From NCBI RefSeq assembly GCF_019320115.1, contig NC_089598.1, positions 28,863,711 through 28,927,710 of the forward strand: a stretch of DNA of 64,000 bases. Direction: 5' to 3'. Origin of the DNA: Miscanthus floridulus (taxonomy: Eukaryota > Streptophyta > Magnoliopsida > Poales > Poaceae). The position numbers and the translations under genes were made by a program. Below the pieces are notes generated by a model that saw only the letters and a program-made list of their open reading frames with translations, was not told where the DNA came from and ran no database searches. Positions 11,201-22,395 of this stretch are shown here, piece after piece. The stretch's first letter is position 1, and every line of letters starts with the position of its first letter.

Positions 11201-14200
11201 AGCTAGTTCGATGCAGAACATATGCAACAAGGAGCAGGCATTTGGAAGTTCCTACCAAATGTGGCAACTTATCTGCTGTCATGCAAGCAGCAAGCCTCAT
11301 TATAAAATTAAAAAGTCTCTAGGAGCTCAAATCTCTAGAAGAAGGTACCAATGTGGAGAAAGACTTCATCGAAGTCCAATATGAAGAGATTATCAAAGGA
11401 ACACAGATTGAGTACATTCATTGATACTGTATACAAATAATGTGCATACAACCTTGAAAGAAAATCTTTTTTTTAGTGGCAACCAGTGGCGAAGCTAGAG
11501 CAATTAAAGAGGGGTGCAAGTGCCTTGTGGGTGCATAGAATGTGTCGTGCATACAACAACAACAACAAAGCCTTTAAGTCCCAAACAAGTTGGGGTAGGC
11601 TAGAGTTGAAACCCAGCAGAAGCAATCAAGGTTCAGGCACGTGAATAGCTGTCTTCCAAAGGCTAAGTCTTTGGGTATATTCCATCCTTTCAAGTCTCCT
11701 TTTATTGCCTCTACCCAAGTCAACTTCGGTCTTCCTCTGCCTCTCTTCACGTTACTATCCTGGCTTAGGATTCCACTACGCACCGGTGCCTCTGGAGGTC
11801 TCCGTTGGACATGTCCAAACCATCTCAACCGGTGTTGGACAAGTTTTTCTTCAATTGGTGCTACCCCTAATCTATCACGTATATCATCGTTTCGAACTCG
11901 ATCCCTTCTTGTATGACTGCAAATCCAACGCAACATATGCATTTCCGCGATACTTATCTGTTGAACATGTCGTCTTTTCGTAGGCCAACATTCTGCACCA
12001 TACAACATAGCAGGTCTAATCGCCGTCCTATAAAACTTGCCTTTTAACTTCTGTGGTACCCTTTTGTCACATAGGACACCAGATGCTTGCCGCCACTTCA
12101 TCCACCCTGCTTTGATTCTATGGCTAACATCTTCATTAATATCCCCGTCTCTCTGTAGCATTAATCCTAAATATCGAAAGGTATCCTTCCTAGGCACTAT
12201 TTGACCTTCCAAACTAATATCTTCCTCCTCCCGAATAGTAGTGCCGAAGTCACATCTCATATACTCAGTTTTAGTTCTACTGAGTCTAAAACCTTTGGAC
12301 TCCAAAGTCTCCCGCCATAACTCCAGTTTCTGATTCACTCATTTCGGCTTTCATCAACTAGCACTACATCGTCCGCGAAAAGCATACATCAAGGGATGTC
12401 CCCTCGTATGTCCCTTGTGACCTCATCCATAAGTAAGGCAAACAAATAAGGGCTCAAAGCTGACCCTTGATGTAGTCCTATCCTAATCGGGAAGTCATCC
12501 GTGTCTCCATCACTTGTTCGAACTCTAGTCACAACATTGTTGTACATGTCCTTAATGAGCCCGACGTACTTCGTTGGGACTTTATGTTAGAATGTGCCGT
12601 GCATATATGGTGAAATTTTAACCAAACTAACTGTTTTTACATTGGGTGGGGGGGGGGGGGGGCATATGCACCCCTTTCAACAGTGTATCTTCGCCCCTGG
12701 TGGCAACAACATATCTTTTTTTTTTTTGAAGAAACCGGAGGGGCCGAGGCCCCTACGGCAACAACATATCTTTTAACAAAATATAGCAATTATACCTGCT
12801 TTTTCTGCAACTCATCATTCTGATCCTTGAGTTTTGCCACCTCAGCTTCCAGCTCCATTATGTATGCCTACAATGTTAGAAAGCACGCAGTTAAGTGTCT
12901 GTACACTGGGTTGTCATTTTAAACTCTTATCAGTGAATTGAACTGACATAACAATTTTCTGTCCAGTAGAGAAATCCAATAAATTTGAGTTCCAATGGAA
13001 AATTAGGGGTCAAAGATTATAGCTTATACAGCAGCACATGTGCACCATGGAATAACTTACAGATGTAAAGTACATCAATCATGTCTCTTGTATTTGCAGC
13101 TAAAATTAAACAGAAATAACACAAAACCATGTGTTTATGATTGGAATTGTAAATCTCTGTAAGCCCAAGGTGCTATCCCTATCATCTCAATGAGGTGGTT
13201 GAAATGATGAAGCCTGTGAGACTGCAATGTGTAATCACCATCTCCCAAATTAACAAACTTATCCAGTGTCCCAGTCTTTCTGAATCTGATAGGGTCAAGC
13301 TGAACGTTCATTCCCAGATTCTTCACCTCTTTAGATGAAGATAAGAGTATACAATGCAACTTGCTATTTGTAGAGGCTACTTAGCAATAGATTAATATCA
13401 AAGAGCTCAACTGGAAGTGGCAGATCACATCAAGTGAATAAAGTACAATATAATCGAGAGGCATACCAAATATAGTCACCATAGAGTTCCATTTCAGACA
13501 AATTTTTACTATAATTAAGCTAAAGGTGCAGTGTGATTAACAGACAGCATAGCAGTGCACTGAAAGAAGGAAGGCTCCACCTGCTTCCTCGCACGCGACC
13601 TGGCGGCCGACTCCCTGTTCTTGATCATGCGGCGCTGCCTCCTCTCCACCACCTTCTCAACGGTCGGCCCCTTCCTCACCCTCAACGCAGTGTCGAAGGG
13701 ATACGGCACCGGCGACAGCGACGACAGATCCCCCGCCTCCACCTTCCCCATCCCGTTGAGCACGACCGGCGTCGTGGGCGCCGCCACCGTCATCCCTCCT
13801 CCGAGCCCCTGCCCGACGACCCCGGCCACCATCCCGTTCCCCAGCTGCATGGTCTGCGGCGCGACCGCATTGCCCTGGGAGAAAAGCCCCTGCGCGTGCG
13901 GCTGCAGCACGAGGGTCTGGTGCCCCATGTCCTCCCGAACCACGCCGGCGCGTACCAGGAACTCCTCCAGAGTCATGGACCCCAGCGTCTGCTGCCGCTG
14001 CGCCTGCGCCTGCGCCGGCAGCGGCGCGGGCGCGGGAGCGGGAGCGGGAGCCGCGACCAGCTGCGCGTCCTCCGCGCCGGTGAAGCCCACGATCTCGCGC
14101 CAGACCTCGTCGACCGTCTTCTGGCTGAGCGTGCGGGACAGCGTGAAGGAGCCCTGGTGCAGGATGGGCGCCCCGGGCGGCTGCTGCTGCTGCTGCTGCG

Positions 14201-14426
14201 TGCGTGCGTGCGCGTCCACGGATGCGGCCGCCGTGGTCGGGGCGGCCGCGGCCATGGCGTTGGACTCCTCGGCCGTCCAGATGTTGCGCAGCAGCTCGTC
14301 CATGTTCATGGAGCCGAAGTCCTTGCTGGCGCCGCCGAGCGTGCTCTGGAACTCGTCGAACGTGAGCGAGTAGACCGAGCCCTGCCGCGCCAGCGATGGG
14401 GCCCCGCTCCCTCCCGGCATCTCCAT
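8231..14426 (-). CDS. Group A bZIP transcription factor (ABI5/ABF/AREB-like), four exons
   Basis: Spliced exons are 14426-13581, 12867-12796, 10402-10373 and 8311-8231 (1029 nt, 342 residues), all with GT..AG introns. Conserved group A blocks are present: RQGSVYSLTFDEFQSTLG (residues 14-31), MNMDELLRNIWTAEES (40-55) and HQGSFTLSRTLSQKTVDEVW (90-109). The basic region RRMIKNRESAARSRARKQ ends exon 1, the leucine zipper begins in exon 2, and the C-terminus is LCLRRTLTGPW. In this family RQGS-type sites are phosphorylated by ABA-activated SnRK2 kinases, the final block contacts 14-3-3 proteins, and the protein binds ABRE (ACGTG) promoter elements in the nucleus. A six-glutamine run (77-82) and an alanine/proline tract add low complexity. 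Exon 3 is a 10-codon microexon. Introns 2 and 3 exceed 2 kb and carry several insertions, but the reading frame is intact. The exact paralogue (ABI5 versus ABF) is not settled. Confidence 0.95.
9407..9507 (-). mobile_element. Short retroposon fragment in bZIP intron 3
   Basis: A perfect 17 bp direct repeat, AGGGACCTCCTAGAACT, flanks the segment at 9390-9406 and 9508-9524. On the minus strand the insert ends in a short poly-A after CATGCACGGTCTCGGGG. Direct repeat plus poly-A indicates target-primed reverse transcription of a truncated LINE or SINE-like RNA. It has no coding capacity. Confidence 0.85.
10519..10872. mobile_element. MITE in bZIP intron 2, TSD TAA or CCTAA
   Basis: The left end CACCCGTTTGGATCC and the complement of the right end, GGCTCTGTTTGGATCC, form inverted termini, followed inward by shared CTTTCATT/AGAATGAAA-like sequence. 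CCTAA occurs on both sides (10514-10518 and 10871-10875). The three-base TAA interpretation fits Tourist elements, but the longer repeat leaves the superfamily open. Confidence 0.65.
11484..12699. mobile_element. hAT-type MITE in bZIP intron 2, split by a LINE
   Basis: The ends are CAGTGGCGAAGC on the left and the complement of CTTCGCCCCTG on the right. The inverted similarity reaches the GGGGTGCA block about 30 bases in. The perfect 8 bp duplication GTGGCAAC (11476-11483 and 12700-12707) and CAG-type ends are typical of hAT elements. Without the nested LINE and one copy of the LINE TSD it would be about 164 bp and cannot encode a transposase. Confidence 0.88.
11554..12587 (-). mobile_element. 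5'-truncated L1-type LINE nested in the hAT MITE
   Basis: An 18 bp direct repeat with one mismatch (TAGAATGTG[T/C]CGTGCATA) lies at 11536-11553 and 12588-12605. The minus strand encodes the reverse-transcriptase palm with RIGLHQGSALSPYLFALLMD and CMLFADDVVLVDE, then a LINE C-terminal stretch (WFGHVQRRPPEAPVRSG), and ends at 11554 in a short TTG repeat tail. The FADD catalytic motif is present, but an in-frame TGA precedes CMLFADD and another stop follows it before the 254-codon frame (12338-11574). The 5' end, including any endonuclease, is missing, so this is a dead-on-arrival copy. Because the direct repeat lies inside the MITE, the LINE arrived second. Confidence 0.92.
12720..12756 (-). 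mobile_element. 37 bp retroposon scrap with 18 bp TSD
   Basis: GGCAACAACATATCTTTT occurs at 12702-12719 and again, perfectly, at 12757-12774. The bases between read, on the minus strand, GTAGGGGCCTCGGCCCCTCC and then end in poly-A. This looks like the extreme 3' end of a LINE or SINE copied into the bZIP intron beside the hAT MITE. Confidence 0.75.
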
Positions 14427-15263
14427 CCCCGCCTACCGCCTTCTCCTCTCCTCTCCGCTCCCAAATCCCACCGGAATTCAATTCCGCAACTGGACTGCTG
14501 CTCTGAAACCACAGGCGGATGCAGAGGGAAAAGGGGCGCCGAACAGAGCAGGCGACTTTATAGGCGGGCAGCGGCGGCAGCGACAGGAGGGAGGAGGAGA
14601 CTAGAGATCCGCTCGAGGGGAGCGTGACCGTGATTAGTTGCGGCTGGCGTGCTACAGTATACCACAATTAGCAAGAGGGAATCCAGTTCAGCGGGGCGAG
14701 TTACCCTAAAAAAAAGAGAGCGCGGGGGGGGGGGGCACCGGGGGATGTGGAGCTCGAGCGTTGGTGGGGAGCTGGTGCGGCTTTGAGGGAGGCGATCGCG
14801 GCGGCGAGGTGGGCGACGGGACAGGTGTCGCCTCGGGGGCAATAAAGTGCTGCTGCGGCAGCCGCTGCCGTCGGGGGACGACAAGGCCCCGCAGCCGGTC
14901 AGAGGATTACGGTCGTGGGGGGCGCCGGACAGCGGGGTGCAGCGGATCGCCACAATGCCTCGCGCAAAAGGACCAGTGACCACCACACCACACCGGACGA
15001 AAACGGCAAGCGAGTTTTTGGGTGCGTGGGTCAAACACTTCCACTCGCCACACGGTTACAACTTGCAAGTGACACTTACACAATTTTCCTGACGGTGGCG
15101 TTTGGATTGTGGGTTATGATAGGTGGGATAGGAAAATAGAAAGTACTATCCCACGTTTGGTTTCAGGGAAAGGGAAATAAGGTGTTTCTATCCCACCAGT
15201 CCTGTCCTACCGTGAGGGGTGAGTTGTGGACGTGATAGAAGCTCGGAGCGCTGGCGTTGACTC
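14427..15263. other. Upstream region of the bZIP gene
   Basis: The stretch holds the presumed 5' UTR and promoter of the bZIP gene (minus strand, from 14427 upward) and the upstream flank of the plus-strand lipid-transfer-protein fragment. A long G tract occurs at about 14726-14735. No TATA box or ABRE cluster could be assigned with confidence. Confidence 0.45.
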
Positions 15264-15450
15264 ATGGCCCTCTCCTCCTGTGCCGCTGCTGCCACAGTGG
15301 CGTGTGTCTTCCTGGCGCTCGCTGCCTCCGCCGCGAGGGCGGGCTCCCACTCCCCTGCCTCGGTGCTCGCGGTGGACTGCGTCTCCCAGGCCGCCACTCT
15401 CATCGACTGCCTCGACTACGTCCACCAGGGAGCACCAAACGTTGGTCGGC
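15264..15450 (+). pseudogene. Truncated non-specific lipid-transfer-protein gene, N-terminal part
   Basis: The frame starts with a secretion signal (ALSSCAAAATVACVFLALAA ending AARA), then VDCVSQAATLIDCLDYV. The C-X9-C spacing and DYV are the first two cysteines and helix of the plant LTP/LTPG fold, which carries lipids at the cell surface. After about 55 residues the similarity stops. The expected CC pair and last cysteines are absent, and the frame runs on through unrelated sequence to 15575, into the LTR remnant. The gene therefore lacks its 3' two-thirds. The LTPG subclass is inferred from few residues. Confidence 0.6.
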
Positions 15451-16611
15451 CGCTGCCTGCTGGATCGAGAAAGGCTGCCGATTGCGGACCTGCTGGATCA
15501 AGGAAGGCTGCACACACCATTGCTGTCGATGGGGAGAAGGGCGTGGAGAACGGTCCCGCTGGAGGGGGTAAATAGTCGTTATTAAAATTTAATCACGTCG
15601 ACTAATCGAAATAAATATGGAATTAAAACTATCTATCTAGTCAAGACTACACCCCTCTGTCTATGTTCTCTAGCGTCTTGCAAAGATCTTAATTAAGCAA
15701 CAAAGGTGCTGAGATAGCTAAAACTCACCTAACCAATTCTGGGAGCAAGGTCACACAAACCTATGCCATTAGTATTTCAAGCAATGAAAGAGCTCCTACA
15801 CACGCTAGTTAGCAAAAGCACAAAGCCAACTAAGCTCATTAGTAATACGCAATAACAAGACAACCAATGCCAAATTAGAGATCGTAAAATACTTAGCTAC
15901 ACAAACTAAGCAAAGTGACTAACAAGGTTACACAAACCAAATTAGTCATGCAATGAAGCTACTTCAATGCTACACAAGTAAGAAGGTAACTAGTGAGCTA
16001 TACAAGCAAACTAATTATAAGAGCAACAAACACAATGTATATGAAAGTAATTACGAGCTTCGTGTTACGAGGATGCAAACCAACGGGAAGAATAAAGTTG
16101 ACATAGTGATTTTTCTTCCGAGGTTCACGTGCTTGTCAACACGCTAGTCCCCATTGTGTCGACCGCTCACTTGGTGGTTCGACGGCTAATTGGCATCACC
16201 CGCTAAGCCCGCACGTCGGGCACCGCAAGAACCTACCCCAAAAGTGAGGGCAGCTCAACGACACGTTTTACTAGAGTTGCTCTTCGTGGCTCCCGCGGGA
16301 TGAGCACAATGTCCCTCACAAAGCTCTTCTCCGGAGCACCACACAAGCTTCTTGCGGGCTTCGACGGAGACCACCACCAAGCCATCTAGGAGGTGGCAAC
16401 CTCCAAGAGTAACAAGCACCACCGGCTTGCAACGCGATCACCTAGTGCCACTCGATGCAACCCCACGATGAAAAACATACTAGAATCGTTCTCTCACATA
16501 ATCAGATGATCGTTATCAAGCATATGTGAGATAGAGGGCTCTCAAGCACTCTCAAACATAGACACAAAGTCCTCCGAGGTGCTCCACCCAAGCCATGGCC
16601 GAGACCCCCTT

Positions 16612-16620
16612 CTATTTATA
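16612..16620 (-). promoter_or_regulatory. TATA box of the family A LTR
   Basis: On the minus strand this reads TATAAATAG. It lies just downstream, in LTR orientation, of the CCGGACGC palindrome array (16660-17075). The same arrangement is seen in the copy at 57378-57386. Confidence 0.6.
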
Positions 16621-17723
16621 ACCTCATGGGCTAAAATAGTCGTTATCCCTTCACTGAGCATTATTTGGGTTCACCGGACGCAGGACCTCAGCGTTCGGTC
16701 AACGGATGCTTGCCACGTGTCGTCTTTGTTCAACCTTAGTCGCTTGATCTCAACGGTCAAGTGATGACCGAACGCAGCTGCTCAAAGTGACCGGACGCAG
16801 GACCTCAACATCCGGTCACTTCCAGTAAGCTTCCAGAGGTGAAAATTCATGACCGGACGCGTCCGGTTGATCACGAACGGACGCAGCATCAGCGTCCGGT
16901 CATTTCTCCTCTTCTCTGTGCTGCCACGTCAGCGGGATCAGATGCAGCCACCCAGCATCCAGTCACAAAGTGACCCAGCGTTCGATCGAAGACCAACGCC
17001 TGCGCCTTCACTGCTGCCACTGACCGAACGCAGGACCCCAGCGTTAGGTCACTATATGACCAGCGTCCGGTGCACACTATGATACCCTATCTTTTCTAAA
17101 TAGGGCGCCGGTGGCATCGTCGGACTGTCCGCACTCCACCAGTGGAGTTTCGAACCTTTCTCGCCTCCGTTCCATCGCCGAGTTGATCCACATCAACTCT
17201 AACTTTATCTTCTTTGTAAATGTGCCAACACCACCAAGTGTACACCACCATATGTATGTGTGTTAGCATTTTCATAATCATTTTTCAAAGGATTAGCCAC
17301 TCAACTTACCACGCCACTCAATCCTAGCGACGATGCAAAGTTAGATCACTCAAGTGGTACTAGATGATCGATATGCAAATAAGTTTGCCCTTCTTGATAG
17401 TATGACCATCTATCCTAAACCCGGTCATCAACTTCTCTACACAACTATGACCGGTGAAATGAAATGCCCTAGGTTATACCTTTGCCTTACGCATTCCATC
17501 TCCTCCAATATCGATGCAACACATGCACCAACACGATCAACAATGATATGATCCACTTCATATCATCACGTGATCATATTGGTTCATCGATCTTGACTTC
17601 ACTTGCTTTTCACCGTTGCCTTCGTCCATCAGCGTCAAGTCTTGCTCAAGCTTCACCGCCACGCGGTCCATCGCTCCAAAACCTCCAACTTGTCCTTCAA
17701 GCTTGCAATCGGTCTATCAAGTC

Positions 17724-19194
17724 TGAAAGTATCTAGGCCCCTAGTTGGGTTTTGGTGATTAATAATAATACGTGATTACTATGACTAACGTGTGTTTTGT
17801 AGAGACAATTAAGTTAGATCATGGTAATGGAGATCGATTGGGTTATCATGGTGGTCATACCCCTACGATGGAAATCATTTTGGTTTTCAAAGGATGGACG
17901 ATAAGGTTAAGGAAGAACTAGTTCTAAGTGTCTATTAGAGTTGAAAAGACACTTAGAGTAGTTTAGGACTTTGTTTTTCCTTTGACCATACTATTAAGGG
18001 GGGTATGGACGGGTAGCTTGACCTAGGTGAGTCTAGTGAGTTAGGTATGGTGCACACTTGCTAAATCTAGCACTAGGTAGCTCCAAAAATAGCCATTAGA
18101 TCTATTGGAGCAAACTTCATTCACATATGATCAAAAGTTGAAAGTGAATGGAGGGTCAAATACTAACCGGATGCTGGTTTCAGTGTGACCGGACGCTGGC
18201 ACAGAGTCCGGTCAGTTCATTTGATCAAGGTGAAATCATCTAGAAGCAACTGGACACTAAGATGTGAGTGACCGGACACTGAGGGCCAGCGTCCGGTCGA
18301 CTCCAGTAAGGTTCTAGAGAGGAAAAATCACGACCGGACGCGTCCGGTCACCATTTGATCACTGGAATTCAGGGTGAGCTGATCGGAGCGTCCGGTCAAC
18401 ATGACCAGAGCGTCCGGTCACCCCACAAAGGTATATAACGGTTCATTTTTTAACCCATGTTATAAATACTTCCTCCATTCGTGTATGGGGGTACTTTTTC
18501 TCATTCCAACAGCTGAGAAACACCTTTGAGAGTGCCAAGAAGAGCAAGGTCCTAGTGAGGTGATTGAGATTTGATAATCCCAAAGAGAGCCCTCATTAGT
18601 GAGATCAAGAGTAGCAAAGTATGCATTCATCCTTCTCATTAGGCTTATCGTGGTCAAGTGAGAGTTCATGCTTGTTACTCTTGGTGATCGCCATCACCTA
18701 GATGGCTTGGTGGTGATTGGGAGCTTGGTGATCATCCGGTGGTGCTTGTGGATGATCCAACTCAAGTTGTGAGTGGTTGTAGGTGATTCACCGTGACGGA
18801 GTATCAAAGAATCAACCCATAGAGAGCACTTAATCCTTGCGCGGATCAAGGGGGAGCTACACCCTTGCGCGGGTGCTCCAATGAGGACTAGTGGGGAGTG
18901 ACGACTCTCCGATACCTCGATAAAACATCACCGCGTTTCTCCTTCTCTCTCTTTACTTTGAGCATTTACTTCGAGCATTTACTTTGAGCAATTGAATACT
19001 TATCTTTACATTCATAGAATTATCATGTTAGAGTAGGATTGGAACTTATGTTGTAAGACTTTTTGTGTGGTAGAACATTAGAAACACTTTTTAGGCACAA
19101 GGGGTTAATTAGGCTAACCGTAGGACTTAATTATTGCAAAGAAATTTAGAATTAGCCCAATTCAGCCCCCCTCTTGGGCATCTTAATCCTTTCA
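17724..19194 (+). mobile_element. Solo LTR, family C (1471 bp), nested in the family A LTR
   Basis: It begins TGAAAGTATC and ends AATCCTTTCA, with TG..CA ends. The flanks are AAGTC (17719-17723) and AAGCC (19195-19199), a 5 bp TSD with one change; the undisturbed site in the related copy near 58447 reads AAGCC. Deleting the insert restores the family-A sequence. A CCGGACGC palindrome array (about 18170-18420) lies just before a TATA box (TATAAATA, 18461-18468). The LTR resembles family A at both ends and in the phrase GCTTGTTACTCTTGG, so the two families are distant relatives. No interior remains, as expected after LTR-LTR recombination. Confidence 0.9.
18461..18468 (+). promoter_or_regulatory. 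TATA box of the family C solo LTR
   Basis: TATAAATA lies about 40 bases after the last GCGTCCGGTC motif of the palindrome array, as expected for a U3 region feeding transcription. Confidence 0.55.
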
Positions 19195-19438
19195 AAGCCA
19201 AGTCATGTCTTGATCTTCTCCACCTTAATCACATGACTCAATGTCATGTCTCATTTACAATGAGCTCCTTCATCATTACATGTGTGAGCTTTGCAACATC
19301 TCTAAGCCATTTTCATCTTCATGGCATATGTTAATCATACACATGTACCTGTGGACTAATCACCTATGTATCTCACATAAACACAATTAGTCCACCTAGG
19401 TTGTCAATTAATTACCAAAACCACACAAGGACCTTTCA

Positions 19439-22395
19439 ATCTCACACATTTTTTATAATTGATGACAACTCTACAAAGATATAGAAATTAAGCTCTTTTG
19501 GATTCATGTTGTTTGCCCAAGTAATTTTACCATGTGTAAATGATTTTGGACAAGTACCACAAACCCGAAATGGTAGTATTAGCTCCTCCTATATATGTGC
19601 TAGAGTGTTTGGTTTGAAGCTCGCACATATGCATAGATTGGAATTATGGAAGAGTAATTACTACCAAATGATGCTAAAGTGTATAGAGTAAACCTTTGAA
19701 GTGTGATACCAATCGGAGTTGCACGTTCATCCTTACCACCATTGTTAGCTAGATAACACTTGGAAAAATAAAAAAACACTAGATGCCTCGTGAGATCAAC
19801 ATTAAAAGCAAGGTACTAGCATTACTTGAAAAACATGTCAAGTGTCTAGCTATCATCCTATGCATGCTAGTTTTTATTTCATCAATTAAATTTTACAACT
19901 AGCATACATCACACAAGCATGCATATTGAATTTAAGAACTTATGCAATACAAGCAAGCACATGAATATGCACATATCAAATACAATCAATCAAAGTTCAT
20001 AAGCTTGCTCCCTCTACTTGTGTGCTTCTCTTTTCCAAGAATTTTGATCCATCTCTTTTCTTCAACGTTGCTCCCTTTTTGTCCATATCCATATCCAACC
20101 TCTACTTCTTTGTCTCAATCATCTCCCAAAGCTTTCATATCTTATCTCTCCTCCTTGTACAATCTCAATCTCAAGGCTTTCATATCTTTGTACAATCTCT
20201 CCCCCTTTGTCATCAATTATCATAAAAGGTGTGCTTCTTATTGATGCAAAAGGTATGCATTTGGGGTAGATGGTTGAGGCTTGAATCTTGTATTTTTTAT
20301 GAACATCACTTAACTATTGGAATGACACCACTTGTAGATACCACTTGTAACTTGTACTACTTGTATCTTGTGTAGGGCTTCTTGAGATACAACATATAGA
20401 ATCTTTGATCTTGATATCAATTTGTGTGACACCTCCCCCTATGTGATAGCATGGGTCATCCATTTGATATACTTGAGCTCTTATAGGTGAGGGATGCATT
20501 TTTTATTTGATGATCACTTAAAGTTGAGGATCACTTGTGGAACCATCGTCTTGCATGATTGATACCATGTGTAGATATGATACCACTTAAAAGAATTTTT
20601 TAGTATGGAACCACTTGTTGGATTTATCAATAAAAACCATTTCTTGAACCTTTGTTATCTTCATGAGTACCACTTATAGAATATCACTTGTGAGTTGATC
20701 TAGACATCACTTATGAATTCTTGATGAAATACTTGAGTCTAGATATTGGTTGAAACAAACAAACTAGATATCCATTTGCAATGTTGTCTTGTGCTTGTAC
20801 TCTTATCCCTATCATGAGCTTCTAATGTTGACTTGAACTAAATTGATTTTTCTAAGCTACCAAGTCCGGTTTCTACCAATTACAAGCTTCTTCACACTTC
20901 TTTTAAGGGTTATCTTGCCAATATTGTACTTATCAATTGTTGACAATCCAAATCAAATCAAGTACTTGGGTTTACTTAGCTCATGAACAAATTCATATAC
21001 TAACCACTAGATCATTTAATCATTCAAGCAATAGTGATAGGCTATGAAATTAAACGTTTCATTTGTTATGCATGATCCTATGAAGCATGTACTATATACG
21101 CTAATCGCATACTAGTAAGGGATGAAATGATCATGCACATTACAATGATACATTTGCTATGTTAGAGTAGAGGATAGTCACATAGATTCCAATTCATTAC
21201 TCTAATAGCAATGTGAAGTCCAATTATAAGCTTGGTGAAGACCAATAGATACCATTTTGAATTATATTCTTCACCCATATGAAATGAATACCACTTATGA
21301 TCAAGTGTACTTTCTTGTTGTGGTTGGCTTGCTTCTTCTTTTCATCTTTACTTACGTGAGAGCATCAATTTGAGAATACTATTTGAAATATCATGACTAG
21401 CTCTCTTTTGGGTGTTGCTTGCTTTTCTTGATCAATCCTTTTGATTGCTTCAACTAAGCATCTCAAATATTCCTCGGATCACCACTTCCATGTTAGCCTT
21501 TCAAGTACCACATTTGGTTTACCTACATATAGGTGGCAAGCTCCTACACTAGGGAGAAGTGACCTCTCTCCAAGAACCATTCTTGACACTCACTTAAAAT
21601 AACTTGATTGATTGATCCAAGTTAGGGACTTAACTTGATGAGTAACATTGATTTCTTCTTTAAGTCATTTTCTTTCTACTTGCTTAAGTCCTTTTCTTTC
21701 TACCTGTTTAAGTTCATTTCTTTTCACCAAATGATTTCCAATAGTCACTAGAACTTAAACTTCATCTTCATCTTAAGTTTGATCTTGATCTTCTAATTTG
21801 AGTACCAAATGTGTGTAAAGTATACTCCATAATCAAATGGCCTTGTACTCTTTACTTGTCATGATTCTAGATCATCTCAAAACCAAACTTAGGGACCTCA
21901 AACACTTTTAAACATGTTTCTAACTTGAGGACCTTTCGATCAAAGTGACTCTAGATCAATCCAACATTTGTCACTTTTTCTGGCAGATTCTGTACCCTTC
22001 AAAGAAATAAGCATATGTCCCAAAGTATAAATCCAAATACCATGAATTTTGGTGGAGATGTGCTTCACTAAGTTATCTAGCAGCTGTAAAAATTTGAGAT
22101 CTGTTTGACTTCTAGATTGCTACCAGACTTCAATTCATCCACCACTGCTACATGCTAAAAACTGTTGCACTATAGCTGACAAGATCTACTCTAAAACCGA
22201 AGCATCTCTTATCCAATTCTCATGAAATTTGTACAGAATCTTATACCATAAGTCTAAAGCATGTACACTAATTTTTATGCCAATCCAATAAGTTTTGATG
22301 ACAAAGGGGCACATATACATCAATTTTTATACCATAAGTCTAGAGCATGTATACCAATTCTCATGACAAAGGGGCGCATATGCCGCCCCTTTGTG
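19439..22395 (-). mobile_element. Noncoding interior remnant of the family A retrotransposon
   Basis: This AT-rich stretch adjoins the 3' LTR. On the minus strand it carries phrases such as GATGACAAAGGGGGAGAG (near 20215), typical of the region between pol and the 3' LTR in grass LTR elements. No frame longer than about 100 codons exists and I recognise no gag, protease, integrase or reverse transcriptase. The right limit near 22395 is where a duplicated non-element segment begins. The assignment rests on position and style of sequence, not on a protein. Confidence 0.5.

Larger units (their letters stand above)
15556..19438 (-). mobile_element. Family A 3' LTR of a minus-strand retrotransposon, split by a solo LTR
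   Basis: It aligns with the complete family-A LTR at 56300-58688. On the minus strand it begins TGAAAGGTCC at 19438 and carries the TATA box CTATTTATA (complement TATAAATAG) at 16612-16620. The first 25-30 bases of the other end (near 15556) do not match the intact copy, so that end is damaged and no TSD is found. Sequence to the right (minus: GTTGTCATCAATTATAAAAA, then GTGTGAGAT before TGAAAG) resembles a decayed polypurine tract, so this is a 3' LTR with interior to its right. Without the nested solo LTR it is about 2.4 kb. Confidence 0.85.

Noticed and set aside
13533..14667. Long open frames of 250-364 codons overlapping the bZIP gene in other frames
   Set aside because: They are GC-rich shadows of bZIP exon 1, which alone carries conserved family motifs and correct splice sites.
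17719..19199. DNA transposon with TGAAAG/CTTTCA inverted ends and AAG 3 bp duplication
   Set aside because: A solo LTR explains more: TG..CA ends, a 5 bp target duplication with one change, an internal TATA box, and similarity to family A LTRs.
19942..20244. 100-codon serine/leucine-rich plus-strand frame
   Set aside because: It is antisense to the retrotransposon remnant, where a purine-rich strand yields long serine/leucine frames by composition.
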